A stretch of DNA of 64,000 bases from Lampris incognitus (lineage: Eukaryota > Chordata > Actinopteri > Lampriformes > Lampridae). The stretch covers positions 58,033,216 to 58,097,215 of the forward strand of contig NC_079220.1 of the NCBI RefSeq assembly GCF_029633865.1, given 5' to 3'. The position numbers and the translations under genes were made by a program. Positions 10,301 through 38,110 of this stretch are shown in pieces. The notes under the pieces were generated by a model that was not told the origin of the DNA, searched no databases, and saw nothing but the letters and a program-made list of their open reading frames with translations. Numbering within the stretch: position 1 is the stretch's first letter; each line of letters begins with the position of its first letter.

Positions 10301-13300
10301 TCATTCTCAGTAGATGGAAAATACCTGTTTAAAAATGTCTACATCTTAAACAAAACAAAAAAAACATCCCAAAGGATTCTTAAGTGTGCGTGTTTTTGTG
10401 TCAGGTTCAAAGGTCAAAAGAAGGGTGGCGTGACAGAGAATGCGTCCTACTACATCTTTACACAGTGTCCTGATGGGGCCTTCGAGGCCTTTCCTGTACA
10501 TGGCTGGTATAACTTCATGCCACTGGCCAAGCATCGCACACTCACGGCCGAAGAAGCCGAGGAGGAGTGGGGCAGGTGAGAGTCGCAGGGATGCTGGAGC
10601 CTATCCCAGCAGTCATTAGGTGGTAGGTGGGGGGACTCCCTGCCACCCTGCCAGTAGGCTACTGGTCATCCTCTCAAGTGTCTTCATACACTTAAATTGG
10701 TCCAGAATTCAGCTGCCTGTATCATTACCAGAACTTCTTCCATAGATCATATCACTCCTGTTCTCCAGCAACTTCATTGGCTCCTTGTTAAATACCATAT
10801 TGAGTTCAAGATTCTGCTTCTCACCTTTAAGGCCCTTAATAACCTAGCACCTTTGTATCTTTCCGAACTCCTTCATATCCAAACACCCTTCTCAGAATCT
10901 CTTCTGCCATCGTACTCACCACACCATCTGCCCGCTTGACTACCATGTGGTCCAGAGCCTTCAGTCATTCTGCCCCCCGCCTCTGGAACTCTCTCCCACA
11001 AGACATTCACAATATTGACTCTTTCCACCTTCAAATTCCATCTCAAAACACACCTTTTCAAACTGGCATATTCAGTCTGATCCCGACTTGAATGGTTATA
11101 CCCACATTGAGTTTTGTACAGGTGATGGTTTTACCCTAAGGAATTGAATCAAGTGCAACTGGACTTGGTTATATATCCGTGAAGACGTTTCGCCTCTCAT
11201 CCAAGAGGCTTCATCAGTTCGTGCCTTTCTGACTAGACCAAGCTAGTCTGAGTGGCTGGTGATGAAACTCATATTTAGCCTCTTTGGAGTTGTTATCAGA
11301 GCTATTGATGTCAATGGCTCTTTTGTGTTCCGATGGTTAGCAAAGACTGTCGTTATCAGAGCTATTGATGTCAATGGCTCTTTTGTGTTCCGATGTTTAG
11401 CAACGACAGTCGTTGGAGGTGTTAGTTTCGACTTCGTTAGTGCTCCATTCAGTGGTCATGAGTCGTTGGAGCTGTTAGTGACCGACTGTTGTTCTTGGAG
11501 GCTAAGCTTTTGAGTCTCCTGGGTAGAGATGAAAGGACGGCATTGTAAGTGGGAGATAGGTGGTGTCGCAGACCTCCTCCTCTGTTGAGGGATGGTTTTT
11601 CCAGTTTCACATAGATGGCTTCCTTCACTCCTCTTTCAAACCATCTATTTTCCCAGTCAAAAATGTGTACGTTGCTGTCCTCGTAGGAGTGTGTCTTCTC
11701 CTTTAGGTGTAGATAGACTGCTGAGTCTTGTCCTGAGGAGTTTGGCCTTCTGTGTTGGGCCATCCGTTTGTGTAGTGGTTGTTTGGTTTCTCCTATGTAT
11801 AGGTCAGTGCAATCCTCATTGCATTGTACAGCATATACCAGATTGCTTTTCTGGGTGTGTGGTACACGGTCTTTGGGATGAACCAGTTTTTGTCGGAGTG
11901 TGTTGCTGGGTTTGAAGTGAGAGGCGAAACGTCTTCACGGATATCTAACCAAGTCCAGTTGCACTTGATTCAATTCCTTTGGATAACTATGACCTGGGTG
12001 AATGAGAACATTCACAGACGTGATGGTTTTATATTAACTTATTATTGTATACTCCTGCTTTGTTTGATTTTATGTCTGATACAGTGCTGCTTGTTTTTAA
12101 CTGTGTTCTGTAAGGTGTCTTCGAGTGCTCTGAAAGGTGCCCATAAATAAAATGCATTATTATTATTATTATTATTATTAAGATGGGGTATGGGAGGGAG
12201 TGGACGACATGAATACGAAAAAACTAAGACGGAGAGGGGTGTGGCTGGTTAAATGATCATTAGTTTGGGGGGGGGGCAGAAAAATAACAATAATAATCAT
12301 TACATTTATTTAGCGCTTTTCTAGACACCCAAAGCACTTCACATTTGAAGGGGGTAACTCGCTTCAACCACCACCAATGTGTAGCACCACCTGGGTGATG
12401 CACAGCAGCCGTTTTGTGCCAGAACGCTCACCACACATCAGCTTGAGGTGGAGAGGGAGGAATCATTGAGTCAATTACATGGGGGGTGATTAGGTGGCCA
12501 GATGGAGAGGGCCAGGTTGGGAATTTTACCAGAACACCGGGGGACCCCCTACTCTTTGTGATAAGTGCCGTGGGATCTTTTAATGACCACAGTGAGTCAG
12601 GACCTTGGTTTAACATCTCATCCGAAGGACGCCATCTCCTTCGGCACATTGTCCCCGTCACTGCACTGGGATTTGATATTTGTTGTTTTTATTAGGACCA
12701 GGGGAAGATTGCCCCCTACTGGCCCACCAACACCACTTCGGCAGCAACTCAGTTTTCTCTGGAGGTCTCCCATCCAAGTGCTAGCCAAGCCCATACCTGC
12801 TTAGCATCCGTTATTTGGCAGAGCCGGGCCGGGGTACATGTTGGTATGGCTGCCGGCAAATGAAAAAAGGTGGAATTCAGGGTCTGAATGCATGTTGAGG
12901 TCCAGAGGGCAAAACAGAAGGAGTGTATGTAATGGGCAGATGATGGAACAATTAAACCAATCACATGAGTGTGCTTACACAAACACTCACACAGAGTTCA
13001 CTCCACCTACAGGAGGAACAAGGTGGTAAACCACTTCAGCATCATGCTTCAGAGACGTCTGCGAGAGCAGGAGCGGGGCGAGGATGAAGGAGAGGAGGCT
13101 GAAAAGGGGGGAAAGAAGAAAAAGAAGAAAGGGCGGGGCGGGGACCTGCGCATCCATGACCTGGAAGAGGACTTGGAGATGAGCAGCGACGACAGCGACA
13201 GCAGCGGGGGAGAAGGTGAGGAGAGACAAACCAGCCTGCAGTTGCAGTTTGCGTCCTGGGTAAGACGCTAAACTGCAACCGCAGGCTTTAGTGGGGTAGC

Positions 13301-16300
13301 ACCTTACCTCAGCAAGGGCCCTTTGGCTAAGGACGACGTCCCTACTTATAGATCTGGTCCTCCTGCATGCCTGTATGGTACTTCCCATGGTGCCCAGTCC
13401 TATCCCAACACATTGGGATAGGAGAAGGGAACTCTGATTTCAAATCCCCAGGCATAGTCTACCCAGCTGTCAGTACCCGGAAAGGGTAAACCATTCCCCG
13501 GGCGCTGCACGGCAGCTGCCCACTGCTCCTAGCTACATAGCTAGGATGGGTTAAATGCAGAGAGTGAATTTCATTGTATGTATGTACAAATGACAAAGTG
13601 TATTCTATTCTATTCTATGCTACACCTGGATTGACCACTTGTTGATATAGGAGAGACTTTTTTTATTCATTCTGCCCATTCAAACTTTTCTAGCAAGACC
13701 AGGTATTCGAGAAGGCCTTACTTTTCAGCGACAATAGTTACCTCTTAAGGTCAAAGCCACCCCCTAAACTTTCTTAAGTTTAAGTGACCGATCTTTGGAT
13801 CAGATTTTGTTTTTTGTGGGTGAGAATGAATGATTGACAGATTACCAACCTTTTTTTTTCATCAATATATTTATTAAATTTTCTACAACTCAAAAAAATT
13901 ACAACACTAAAAACATTACAACATGTGTATTTAAATATTATTCTTCATACATGAAAATTACATCTGCATACAAAAGAATGCATTTCTATGCATCTCTATA
14001 TATAGCCACACACAACAACAACAAAAACAAATAATGATCATACTAGAAAGGCACGTTCAATGAAGGCACCAGACTATGAGAATCCATCCAAATTTTACAC
14101 TACATTCATCCAGGTAAGTAGCTTAGATTACCATATTTTTGCAGAGGGTGACCAGCCATTTTAAAAGTTTCTTCAGTGGGGCATCCGGGTAGCATAGTGG
14201 TCTATTCCGTTGCCTACCAGCACAGGGATCACCGGTTCGAATCCCTGTGTTGTCTCCTGCTTGGTTGGGCATCCCTACAGACACAATTGGCTGTGTCTGC
14301 AGGTGGGAAGCCGGCTGTGGGTATGTGTCCTGGTCGCTGCACTAGCGCCTCCTCTGGTCAGTCAGGGCGCCTATTCAGGGGGGAGGGGGAACTGAGGGGA
14401 ATAGCGTGAACCTCCCACGCACTACGCCGCCCTGGCGAAACGCCTCACTGTCGGGTGAAAAGAAGCGACTCCACATGTATCAGAGGAGGCATGTGGTAGT
14501 CTGTAGCCCTCCCCGGATCGGCAGAGGGGGTGGAGCAGTGACCGGGACGGCTCAGAGAGTGGGATGATTTGCCAGGTACAACTGGGGAGAAAAGGGGGAA
14601 CCCCCCCCCCAAGAAAAAAAATTCTGCAGTAACTCATGAAAATGTTATCTCCCTTGCTGTCTACACCATCCAAACATTTGTCTTCCCTTCCCTATCTCCC
14701 TTTTCTCTCTTATCACCATCTCTCCATGATCTTTACGTAGGCCCATTACATTTATCTCTATTTCTTGTCCCTAATTCTTTTGGACATGCATTCCTTCTTT
14801 TGTTCATCAATCCTTGTGTGTCCTGGGCTAGATGGAGAGGGAAAATCCAAGGCAAAGAAGGAAAAGGAGGCAAAGGCAAAAAAAAAGAAGAAGAAAAAGA
14901 AGGGCAGTGAGAACGAGGCCATGGAAGACAGTGATGACGGCGATTACGAAGGACTGGAGGTGGACTACATGTCAGATGAGAGCAGGTGTCAGACCCCATG
15001 CACTCATACGAACACCCAAAACACCCTTCTTCTTTTTTTTACTTGACTTAGAAACAAATGCATACAGATGTGTAAATGTTTGTTTTTGTTTTTTTTTCCT
15101 TTCTCACCACAGTTCAGAGGAGGAGCCAGAGAAGAGCAAGCCCAGTAAGGGAGAGGATGTCCCCAAAGGTCACCATTTGTTCCATGCTTGGGAAATGGGG
15201 GTGGGGTGCTTGTGTGATGGTCATTTTGGATGATTTCACCTTGCTTGGCAGTGTCTTATTTTTGTAGCAATTATTACATCTATTGTATATTCATTTCAGT
15301 CACTTATTATTTTATTTTTCTCTGGTATAGTCATAACTGTTTGCAACTGAGCCAATTTAGCAGTTTTTAATGTCGTATCCAGTGCTTCCAAAAGTTGCAC
15401 AAGGAGCAGACATGCACTGTTTGTGATATCTGGAATACAAGGGAAAAGGTCAGACAAGATTGACAATGTTGTAAAGCACCATGCTTTTAGATTGAAATCA
15501 TTCCGTGAATGTCTGAGTACTCCACAGATGTCTTTCTTTTTATCGGTTTTAATGGCTGATTGCCATTGCTTTTCCTTGGTTCACTTTTCATTCCCTTTTT
15601 TTATCTTGTATCTAGGAATTGATGAAGCATCTGAAAGTGAGGAAGAGAGCGAGGAGGAAAAACAGAATGATGAGGAAGGGAAAGAGGAGGAGGATGAAGA
15701 CGATGGAAAGAAGACTCCAGTCCAAATGGAGAAGAAGAAGAAAAAAGGTATCCATTTGCCTTGTCAATACAGATGACAATTCAAAAGGTCCTAATTGGAT
15801 CGCAGTGTAAGCGATAAATGAAAATAATACGGTCTTTGAAAAGGCTTGGGTCTGTTTGTTACTCTACTAGTTTTACGGGAGAGATTGTGTTGAGTTGTGT
15901 GGGTTTGTGTCATACAGAGAGCAGCGGAGAATCAGATAGTTCAGACGACAGTGACATTGAGGGAGAGGCAGCCTCCGCTCTCTTTATGGTGGTAAGAGTG
16001 TGTGTTTTCATGTCTGTGCATGGATAGTGTTATTCTGTCTTTTTAATACACATCAAACGTTTTATCCCATCTAATTGCCTCTTTTTCTCACCTCTCAGAA
16101 GAAGCGCACACCTCCCAAGCGTGGAGGAGGGCGTGGGTCTGGAGGTAGTTCTAGGACTGGCAGTCGACCTGGGACACCATCCATAGACTCTGCCACCACC
16201 TCCAATACGTTACGTGCTGCTGCCAGCAAGCTGGAGCAAGGTGTTCACATTTACACATACACATCACACGTGTACATACACAAAGTCCATTGTAATATGT

Positions 16301-17326
16301 GCATCTTTATTGTCAGATTTTATATCTCACCTCCCATATACATTTTTGTGATCCTTTTGTGATATTTTAATTTTTCTTTAATCATACCTTTAATCATATT
16401 TTTTTTATCATATCTGGAAATCCCCTTTCAAAGCTAATTCCAGATGTGATCATGTTTGTCAACCGTAAAAGATCTGTTTACTTTTCTATCCCTCCCTCGC
16501 TTCCTTACAGGTAAGAGACAGCCCCAGGGTCCTGGCACGGACTCACCCGCTGCCAAAAGGCTGAAGCTGGAGCAGAGCAGTCAGAGCCCCACGCCCTCTG
16601 GAAAATCAACACCAAGCTCCAGGTAGATAAAACCTCTACCAACTTCCATCTTTTACCCACGTGCTATCTCTGTTCAAAGTCTCTCTCTTCCGTTATCCTT
16701 TTCTCTGTCATAGGATAATTTATGTGCATTTATATATATTGGCAACATCGCACGCAAAGGAAGCATGCATTCCACCATAATCCTTTGCATATCCATATCC
16801 ATACTCATATTGACTCCTTTTGATAGCCTGCGTTAAAGCGTCTTGCTTTGCTACCAATCTATACGTGCACCTCCACGCATTAAAAAATTCTTTATTCTTA
16901 ACATCTTAGTGCAGTTGACATCAGTGTCAAAGTTGGTGCTTTTTGTTCCAAAAAGAAATAATCAGCCTCATAAGCCAAATAGCAGGTGAAAAACTTGCAC
17001 CCAAACCTACTATACCCAACCTCAACTTCCTCTACTTCTATCGCACCTTTAAATTGACTTCATAGAAACTCCTCTTTTTTTCCCATTCTTCCATCCATCC
17101 ATCCTTTTATCTGCCCCACAGCGATGTACAGCTGACGGAGGAAGCAGTCCGGCGCTACCTGATCCGAAAGCCCATGACCACCAAGGACCTTCTGAAGAAG
17201 TTCCAGACCAAACGTACAGGCCTGAGTAGCGAGCAGACGGTCAATGTGCTGGCACAGATCCTCAAACGGCTCAATCCAGAGCGCAAAAATGTCAATGACA
17301 AAATGCACTTCTACCTCACTGAGTAA
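7338..17326 (+). CDS. gtf2f1: General transcription factor IIF subunit 1 (TFIIF alpha, RAP74)
   Basis: This is the large subunit of TFIIF, which binds RNA polymerase II in the nucleus, helps deliver it to the preinitiation complex and supports early elongation. Coding exons are 7338-7349, 7693-7739, 8398-8470, 9866-10059, 10405-10575, 13013-13215, 14832-14985, 15113-15168, 15616-15747, 15918-15991, 16099-16240, 16511-16622 and 17122-17326. All junctions are GT-AG and the sum is 1575 nt, giving 524 residues against about 517 in human. The N-terminal part (exons 1-5) is the RAP30 dimerisation region, with the conserved block SYYIFTQCPDGAFEAFPVH. The middle (exons 6-12) is a long charged tract of alternating acidic/Ser and Lys/Arg runs, with RIHDLEEDLEMSSD and SRPGTPS. 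The last exon encodes the C-terminal winged helix that binds FCP1 (KPMTTKDLLKKFQTK, SSEQTVNVLAQILKRLNPER). The ATG has a good context (ACCATGA) and follows a CpG region. No break was found. Confidence 0.97.
9163..9606 (-). mobile_element. SINE-A copy (tRNA-derived), in gtf2f1 intron 3
   Basis: This is a full-length copy reading on the minus strand. The head near 9600-9540 has a tRNA-like A box and a degenerate B box. The body has the block GCAGCGACCAGGACACATA, and the tail has GGGGAGGGCTGCAGACTACC followed by the T-rich end near 9165. The same family is complete at 14178, 23440, 29606, 40105, 52095 and 60851. Confidence 0.9.
10577..10642 (-). mobile_element. SINE-B fragment
   Basis: A short piece of the SINE-B 3' half (GATGCTGGAGCCTATCCCAG and the following GGTGGGG block) lies immediately after the exon 5 donor of gtf2f1. 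Both ends are cut. Confidence 0.6.
10643..11133 (+). mobile_element. L2-clade LINE fragment, 3' end of the RT ORF
   Basis: The plus-strand frame 10697-10939 encodes the end of an L2-type reverse transcriptase, with VQNSAA, HITPVLQQLHWL, IEFKILLLTFKALNNLAPLYLSELL in succession. A frame break follows, and a shifted frame continues to about 11080 with a typical C-terminal LFKLAYS. The element is 5' truncated, as LINEs commonly are. Its 3' UTR and ATT tail are found at 12032-12181; the Penelope-like element at 11134-12019 separates the two parts. Confidence 0.88.
11122..11133. repeat. Target-site duplication, left copy (12 bp)
   Basis: GTGATGGTTTTA here is repeated exactly at 12020-12031. Together they bracket the Penelope-like insertion and fix its borders. 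Confidence 0.85.
11180..11222 (-). ncRNA. Hammerhead-like core in the Penelope-type terminus
   Basis: On the minus strand CTGATGA (11211-11217) is followed by a stem GCCTCT...AGAGGC and then GAAAC (11187-11191), the two conserved strands of a hammerhead catalytic core around stem II. Hammerhead ribozymes are established parts of Penelope-like elements. I could not find a convincing stem III or stem I here, so activity is doubtful. Confidence 0.5.
11290..11409. repeat. 60-bp direct tandem duplication
   Basis: Two adjacent 60-bp copies start GTTATCAGAGCTATTGATGT and differ at only a few positions. They lie in the untranslated part of the Penelope-like element. Confidence 0.9.
11449..11914 (-). 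pseudogene. Penelope-like element protein, C-terminal GIY-YIG endonuclease fragment
   Basis: Read on the minus strand from about 11914, the frame has LVHPKD, then NLVYAVQC followed by DLYIGETKQPLHKRMAQH. This is the GIY-YIG-type nuclease signature seen in Penelope-like elements (the motif is degenerate, YAV and YIG). Further on it has an HLKE block and ends shortly after the KPSLNRGGGLRHHLSPTYN block. The reverse transcriptase domain is missing, so it cannot mobilise itself. It is joined directly to an inverted terminal copy at 11917. Confidence 0.88.
12020..12181 (+). mobile_element. L2-type LINE 3' UTR with (ATT)n tail
   Basis: This contains the right copy of the 12-bp target duplication (12020-12031), then the 3' UTR of the interrupted LINE with the characteristic block CTCTGAAAGGTGCCCATAAA, and an ATT trinucleotide tail (about 12158-12181). 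It is the 3' continuation of 10643-11133. Confidence 0.85.
12285..12850 (-). mobile_element. 5S-rRNA-derived SINE (SINE3-like)
   Basis: Read on the minus strand, the head (about 12845-12755) resembles vertebrate 5S rRNA: TGGATGGGAGACC preceded by GCTAAGCAGGTATGGGC, the region that carries the internal pol III promoter. The body extends to the tail near 12300, with the block AAAGCGCTAAATAAATG. 5S-derived SINEs are established in fish. It lies in gtf2f1 intron 5. It is not a functional 5S gene, because the 5S similarity is partial. Confidence 0.85.
13225..13620 (+). mobile_element. Retroposon with ATTCT-type tail
   Basis: This starts just after gtf2f1 exon 6. The 3' end reads GAATTTCATTGTATGTATGT then an A/T-rich stretch ending in a TTCTA pentamer run (about 13598-13617), the form of a LINE-mobilised retroposon. 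A small hairpin (CCTATCCCAA/TTGGGATAGG) lies at about 13401-13423. The family was not identified. Confidence 0.55.
14178..14625 (+). mobile_element. SINE-A copy (tRNA-derived), in gtf2f1 intron 6
   Basis: This is a full-length plus-strand copy. The tRNA-like head has an A box (TAGCATAGTGGTC) and a B box (GGTTCGAATCC). The body runs through GTCCTGGTCGCTGCACTAGC and GAGGCATGTGGTAGTCTG, and the tail is GGGGAGAAAAGGGGG plus an A run. It sits 200 bp upstream of exon 7. Confidence 0.93.
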
Positions 17327-17692
17327 CCAGTGGAGGTGGCAGATGGAGAGGAGAGGGGTATACCCCCCGCTGAACTCAAGCATCCTGGAGGCGTCTTGTT
17401 AGTCCCACAAGACTCCTGCTACAGTAGAATTTGGTGGATTTCATTATGAACAGTTTGAAAAAAAAATTCTGAAGGTGTAAATAGCCTCATTAAAAGGTGA
17501 CAATTAATGCAACAAACAAAAAAAAAACCTTCGGTATCTTGATTTTCTTTTTATTTCCATTAACAGAAACCTTAATATAGAGAAAAACTAACGTTAGTCA
17601 TGAAAGTGGTATGGTCTCGCCATGTGTTGATTATGTATTTCTTTGTGGGCTCAGTTTCTATGTGCTGCTAGTCTTTGCTGAGTTGCTTTTCT

Positions 17693-17698
17693 AATAAA
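17693..17698 (+). terminator. gtf2f1: Polyadenylation signal of gtf2f1
   Basis: AATAAA lies 367 nt after the gtf2f1 stop codon and is followed within about 15-60 nt by GT-rich sequence (TGTTTGTAGTCCTGTTG). This gives a 3' UTR of about 390 nt. Confidence 0.75.
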
Positions 17699-17879
17699 AG
17701 GTGAAGTCTGCAGGCGTGTCTCGCTGTTTGTAGTCCTGTTGACAGACCTCTAGCTTTCTTCGTGCAGAGCTGGAAAACAAAAGCCACCCAGGCATATTTT
17801 GCAGTTGCTGGACTGAATATTGACATTTTTGGTCTTAACTCTCCACAATCCACTCAGTCCATCAAATTCAGTATGATCC

Positions 17880-18079
17880 CAGTCAGTGTGTTTACGGAAA
17901 ATATTAAATATAACCCGGAAATTAATTTGTTCTTCATTTAATCAAGTGTTGTACCTGTCACGATTAGCAGAAACTTCTGGCACCCATTTCTCTGCCAGTG
18001 GTGCAGGGTGAATACACGTTTAGGTGGGCGTGTCATCACACACATTTTCCCATGACGTCACGGTCCCGCTTCTCACACC
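17880..18079. other. Intergenic DNA between the convergent gtf2f1 and gfus genes
   Basis: A palindromic CRE-like site, TGACGTCA, occurs at about 18053. It is not near a known start site. Nothing else is recognised. Confidence 0.3.
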
Positions 18080-18183
18080 AAGGCGGCGAGCAGCCCGGAA
18101 CCGCCACAGCCGGGACGCGAACCCGGGGCTCCCGCACCGCGGGCGACTCCGTTAACCGGTCGACTAAAGGGTCCGACCCGTCA
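18080..18183 (-). mobile_element. tRNA-like SINE head or tRNA pseudogene
   Basis: Read on the minus strand, GGTTAACGGAGTCGCCC resembles an A-box region, and CGGGTTCGCGTCCCGG is a classic T-arm/B-box hairpin. The usual spacing of pol III type-2 promoters is kept. No full cloverleaf was found, so a SINE head is more likely than a tRNA gene. The 17-bp satellite starts exactly at its edge. Confidence 0.6.
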
Positions 18184-18405
18184 GCCAAGGGTTAGCGTCA
18201 TCCAAGGGTTAGCGTCATCCAAGGGCGAGCGTCATCCAAGGGCGAGCGTTAGCCAAGGGCGAGCGTCATCCAAGGGTTAGCGTTAGCCAAGGGTTAGCGT
18301 TAGCCAAGGGCGAGCGTTAGCCAAGGGCGAGCGTCATCCAAGGGCGAGCGTTAGCCAAGGGCGAGCGTCATCCAAGGGCTAGCGTTAGCCAAGGGCTAGC
18401 GAGTC
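18181..18405. repeat. 17-bp minisatellite, about 13 copies
   Basis: The unit is (T)CATCCAAGGGCGAGCGT, alternating with TTAGCCAAGGG(C/T)(G/T)AGCG variants. The array borders the tRNA-like head at 18080-18183. Confidence 0.9.
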
Positions 18406-18489
18406 TATCCATCCGTGCGCGTCACAACCACTGATCTAAAAGAAAGACTGGATCGCGCGACCCATAATTTCGCGCCACCAATAGAACTT

Positions 18490-19395
18490 GATCGGCGCCA
18501 TCTTAGGTAGAGCAAAAAGCGATCAAACTGCATTAGAATGGCCAGCTAAAAGGCCGACTTGCGGAGCATACCAGTGCTCTAACCGCACACAGGGTCGAAA
18601 AAAAGTGGCAATTCAACCAATATAACATTTCACAAGTAAGTAGCCTTTTTTATTTGACTCTTGCATTCAGAATGCCATAGCAACTGCTGATTTAAGATGC
18701 CTCGATTTGTCAAAAAAAATCCCCGAGCCGGCTCCTCACATGTTCGACACTGCTGTCAGGGATAATCATGTTTTTAATCTTATAAAAGTAATCTTGTAAT
18801 TATTGCAAGATACGACTGCATCATCTTGGCAAAGAATGCACTGAAAAGCTAGCTGGCGAGAAGCTGCGAAAACAGCTGACATAACTTCTGGATGTAAATG
18901 TAAGATCATGATGCAGAACATGAGAATATGACACTCTGATGTTTACCAACAACAGACTCATTGGGAAGTTGAATAGTCTTGCTTGCACATATAGGTGATC
19001 GTAATGTAGCCTAGCATGCTGTAATTTTCTTAGCTAGCGAGCTAGCGTGTTGGAGCGATGGCGAGCCGCGGCCTGATGAGGCCAGCACGCGCCGCTCTCT
19101 CCCTCGCGAGCGGCGCGCTCCGTGTCCTTCTGTCACGCGCTCGTCTGAGCAGCCAGCTCGGGAATAACATGTTGACAAATCAAGGCATCTTAACACAGCA
19201 GTTGCTATGGCATCTTAAATGCAAGAGTCCAATAGAAAAGGGTACTTACTTGTGAGATGTTATCTTATCTGAATTGCCACTTTTTCCCCACCCTGTGCGG
19301 TTAGAGCGCTGGTATGCGCCGCAACTCCACCTTTTAGCAGCCATTCTAATGCAGTTTTGGTGGCTTCTCGGTCTACCCAAGATGGCCGCCAAGTC
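18490..19395. mobile_element. Long foldback (terminal-inverted-repeat) element, about 0.9 kb
   Basis: Arms at about 18495-18720 and 19170-19390 are inverted copies of each other. For example GGCAATTC with AAAAAGTGG at 18605-18615 matches its complement near 19270-19285. TGCATTAGAATGGC at 18529-18542 matches near 19341-19354, and GGCGCCATCTT matches AAGATGGCCGCC near 19379. The 450-bp centre has no recognisable transposase, so this is non-autonomous. The superfamily is not assigned. Confidence 0.75.
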
Positions 19396-19704
19396 GCCAT
19401 GCCGGCTTCACTTCATATCGCGAGTTGCTCCATCCAGTCTTTTTTTTTTTTAGCTCAGTTGTCTCAACGCGCTTTGAAGTTACGCAGGAAGCACGTTTAC
19501 GTTCCATGTCGCGCGGGGACACATTTCGGTGTTGCCGTTTCCGCCAAGAAGAGAGAGACGTGGCTGCTGCTCGATGCGTGACGCGGGGAAGGCGGGTAGG
19601 TAGGTCTTTATTTCAAACACACAGAGCAAAGGTAGTTATTTCAAACTCAGCAAACAAACACGTTACGTGTCTGAACTAATGTACCGTGAGCAGCCCGGGA
19701 CACC

Positions 19705-20150
19705 GCAGGACTGCTGCACAAGACTGCTGCACAGGACTGCTGCACAGGACTGCTGCACAAGACTGCTGCACAGGACTGCTGCTCAGGACTACTGCACAAG
19801 ACTGCTGCACAGGACTACTGCACAAGACTGCTGCACAGGACTGCTGCACAGGACTACTGCACAGGTGTGAGCAGGACTACTGCCAGCAGTCCTGTGCAGT
19901 AGTCCTGTGCAGTAGTCCTGAGCAGCAGTCCTGTGCAGTAGTCCTGAGCAGCAGTCTTGTGCAGCAGTCTTGTGCAGCAGTCCTGAGCAGCAGTCCTGTG
20001 CAGTAATCCTGAGCAGCAGTCCTGTGCAGTAGTCCTGCTCAGACTGGCAGCAGTCCTGAGCCGCAGTCCTGCGGTCTGAGCAGCACTACTGCACAGGACT
20101 GCAGCAGCAGGTCTGAGCAGCAGTCCTGCGGTCTGCTGTCTGAGCAGCGT
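19705..20150. repeat. 13-bp minisatellite in two inverted blocks
   Basis: From about 19705 to 19862 the unit is GACTGCTGCACAG with C/A variants. From about 19882 to 20150 the same unit runs mostly as its reverse complement (GCAGTAGTCCT), with direct copies reappearing near 20090. The two halves could pair into a hairpin of more than 150 bp per arm. Confidence 0.9.
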
Positions 20151-20164
20151 CTCGATGGGCCACA

Positions 20165-20460
20165 CCTGTCAGGTTGGTGATTCTCCCGGCCAAGAAAGAA
20201 GAGCTCTCTGACATAGATTTAAACACATTTGTGAACAACGTGAGAGGAATAGACCTTTTGTGTACACAGAAAAAGTCTTAGATCTTTCATTTCAGCTCAT
20301 GGAAAATTGGAGCAAAAACAAAAGTGTTGCATTTATATTTTTGTTCAGCATTTTATATATAATATTGCATTATGTGAACTCTTAAAATATTGCATGGTGA
20401 CACTTGGAAACCAGTCAGTCACAGCATCAGATTAAACAGGACACAGTGGTTTGTCATTTC
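20165..20460. other. Interspersed-repeat-like DNA downstream of gfus
   Basis: The stretch around 20305-20350 (AAAAACAAAAGTGTTGCATT then TTTTGTTCAG) resembles the end of a common fish DNA transposon, but I could not assign it. The gfus 3' UTR should occupy part of this interval; no canonical AATAAA was seen on the minus strand close to the stop. Confidence 0.35.
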
Positions 20461-20487
20461 AGCCCGGGGAAGTGATGGAGATGGTCT

Positions 20488-38110
<17,623 letters not shown>

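Larger units (their letters stand above)
11134..12019 (-). mobile_element. Penelope-like retroelement, truncated, with inverted terminal copies
   Basis: This is an 886-bp insertion inside the L2 LINE. The minus strand encodes the end of a Penelope-type protein, including its GIY-YIG endonuclease, followed by an untranslated part with a 60-bp tandem duplication (about 11290-11349 and 11350-11409), then a hammerhead-like core and the terminus. The terminal 60-70 bp (AACCAAGTCCAGTTGCACTT) also occurs inverted at the other end, at about 11917-11985. Inverted or partial terminal copies with 5' truncation are known for Penelope-like elements. A perfect 12-bp target duplication flanks it. Confidence 0.9.

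Noticed and set aside
12755-12845. 5S rRNA gene
   Set aside because: Only part of the 5S sequence matches and it leads into a SINE body.
14178-14260. tRNA genes at SINE heads (also 24973, 53425, 57500, 18080)
   Set aside because: A and B boxes are present, but no complete cloverleaf, and each is continuous with a SINE body or truncated.
18053-18060. CRE site TGACGTCA as a promoter element
   Set aside because: It lies between two convergent 3' ends with no start site nearby.
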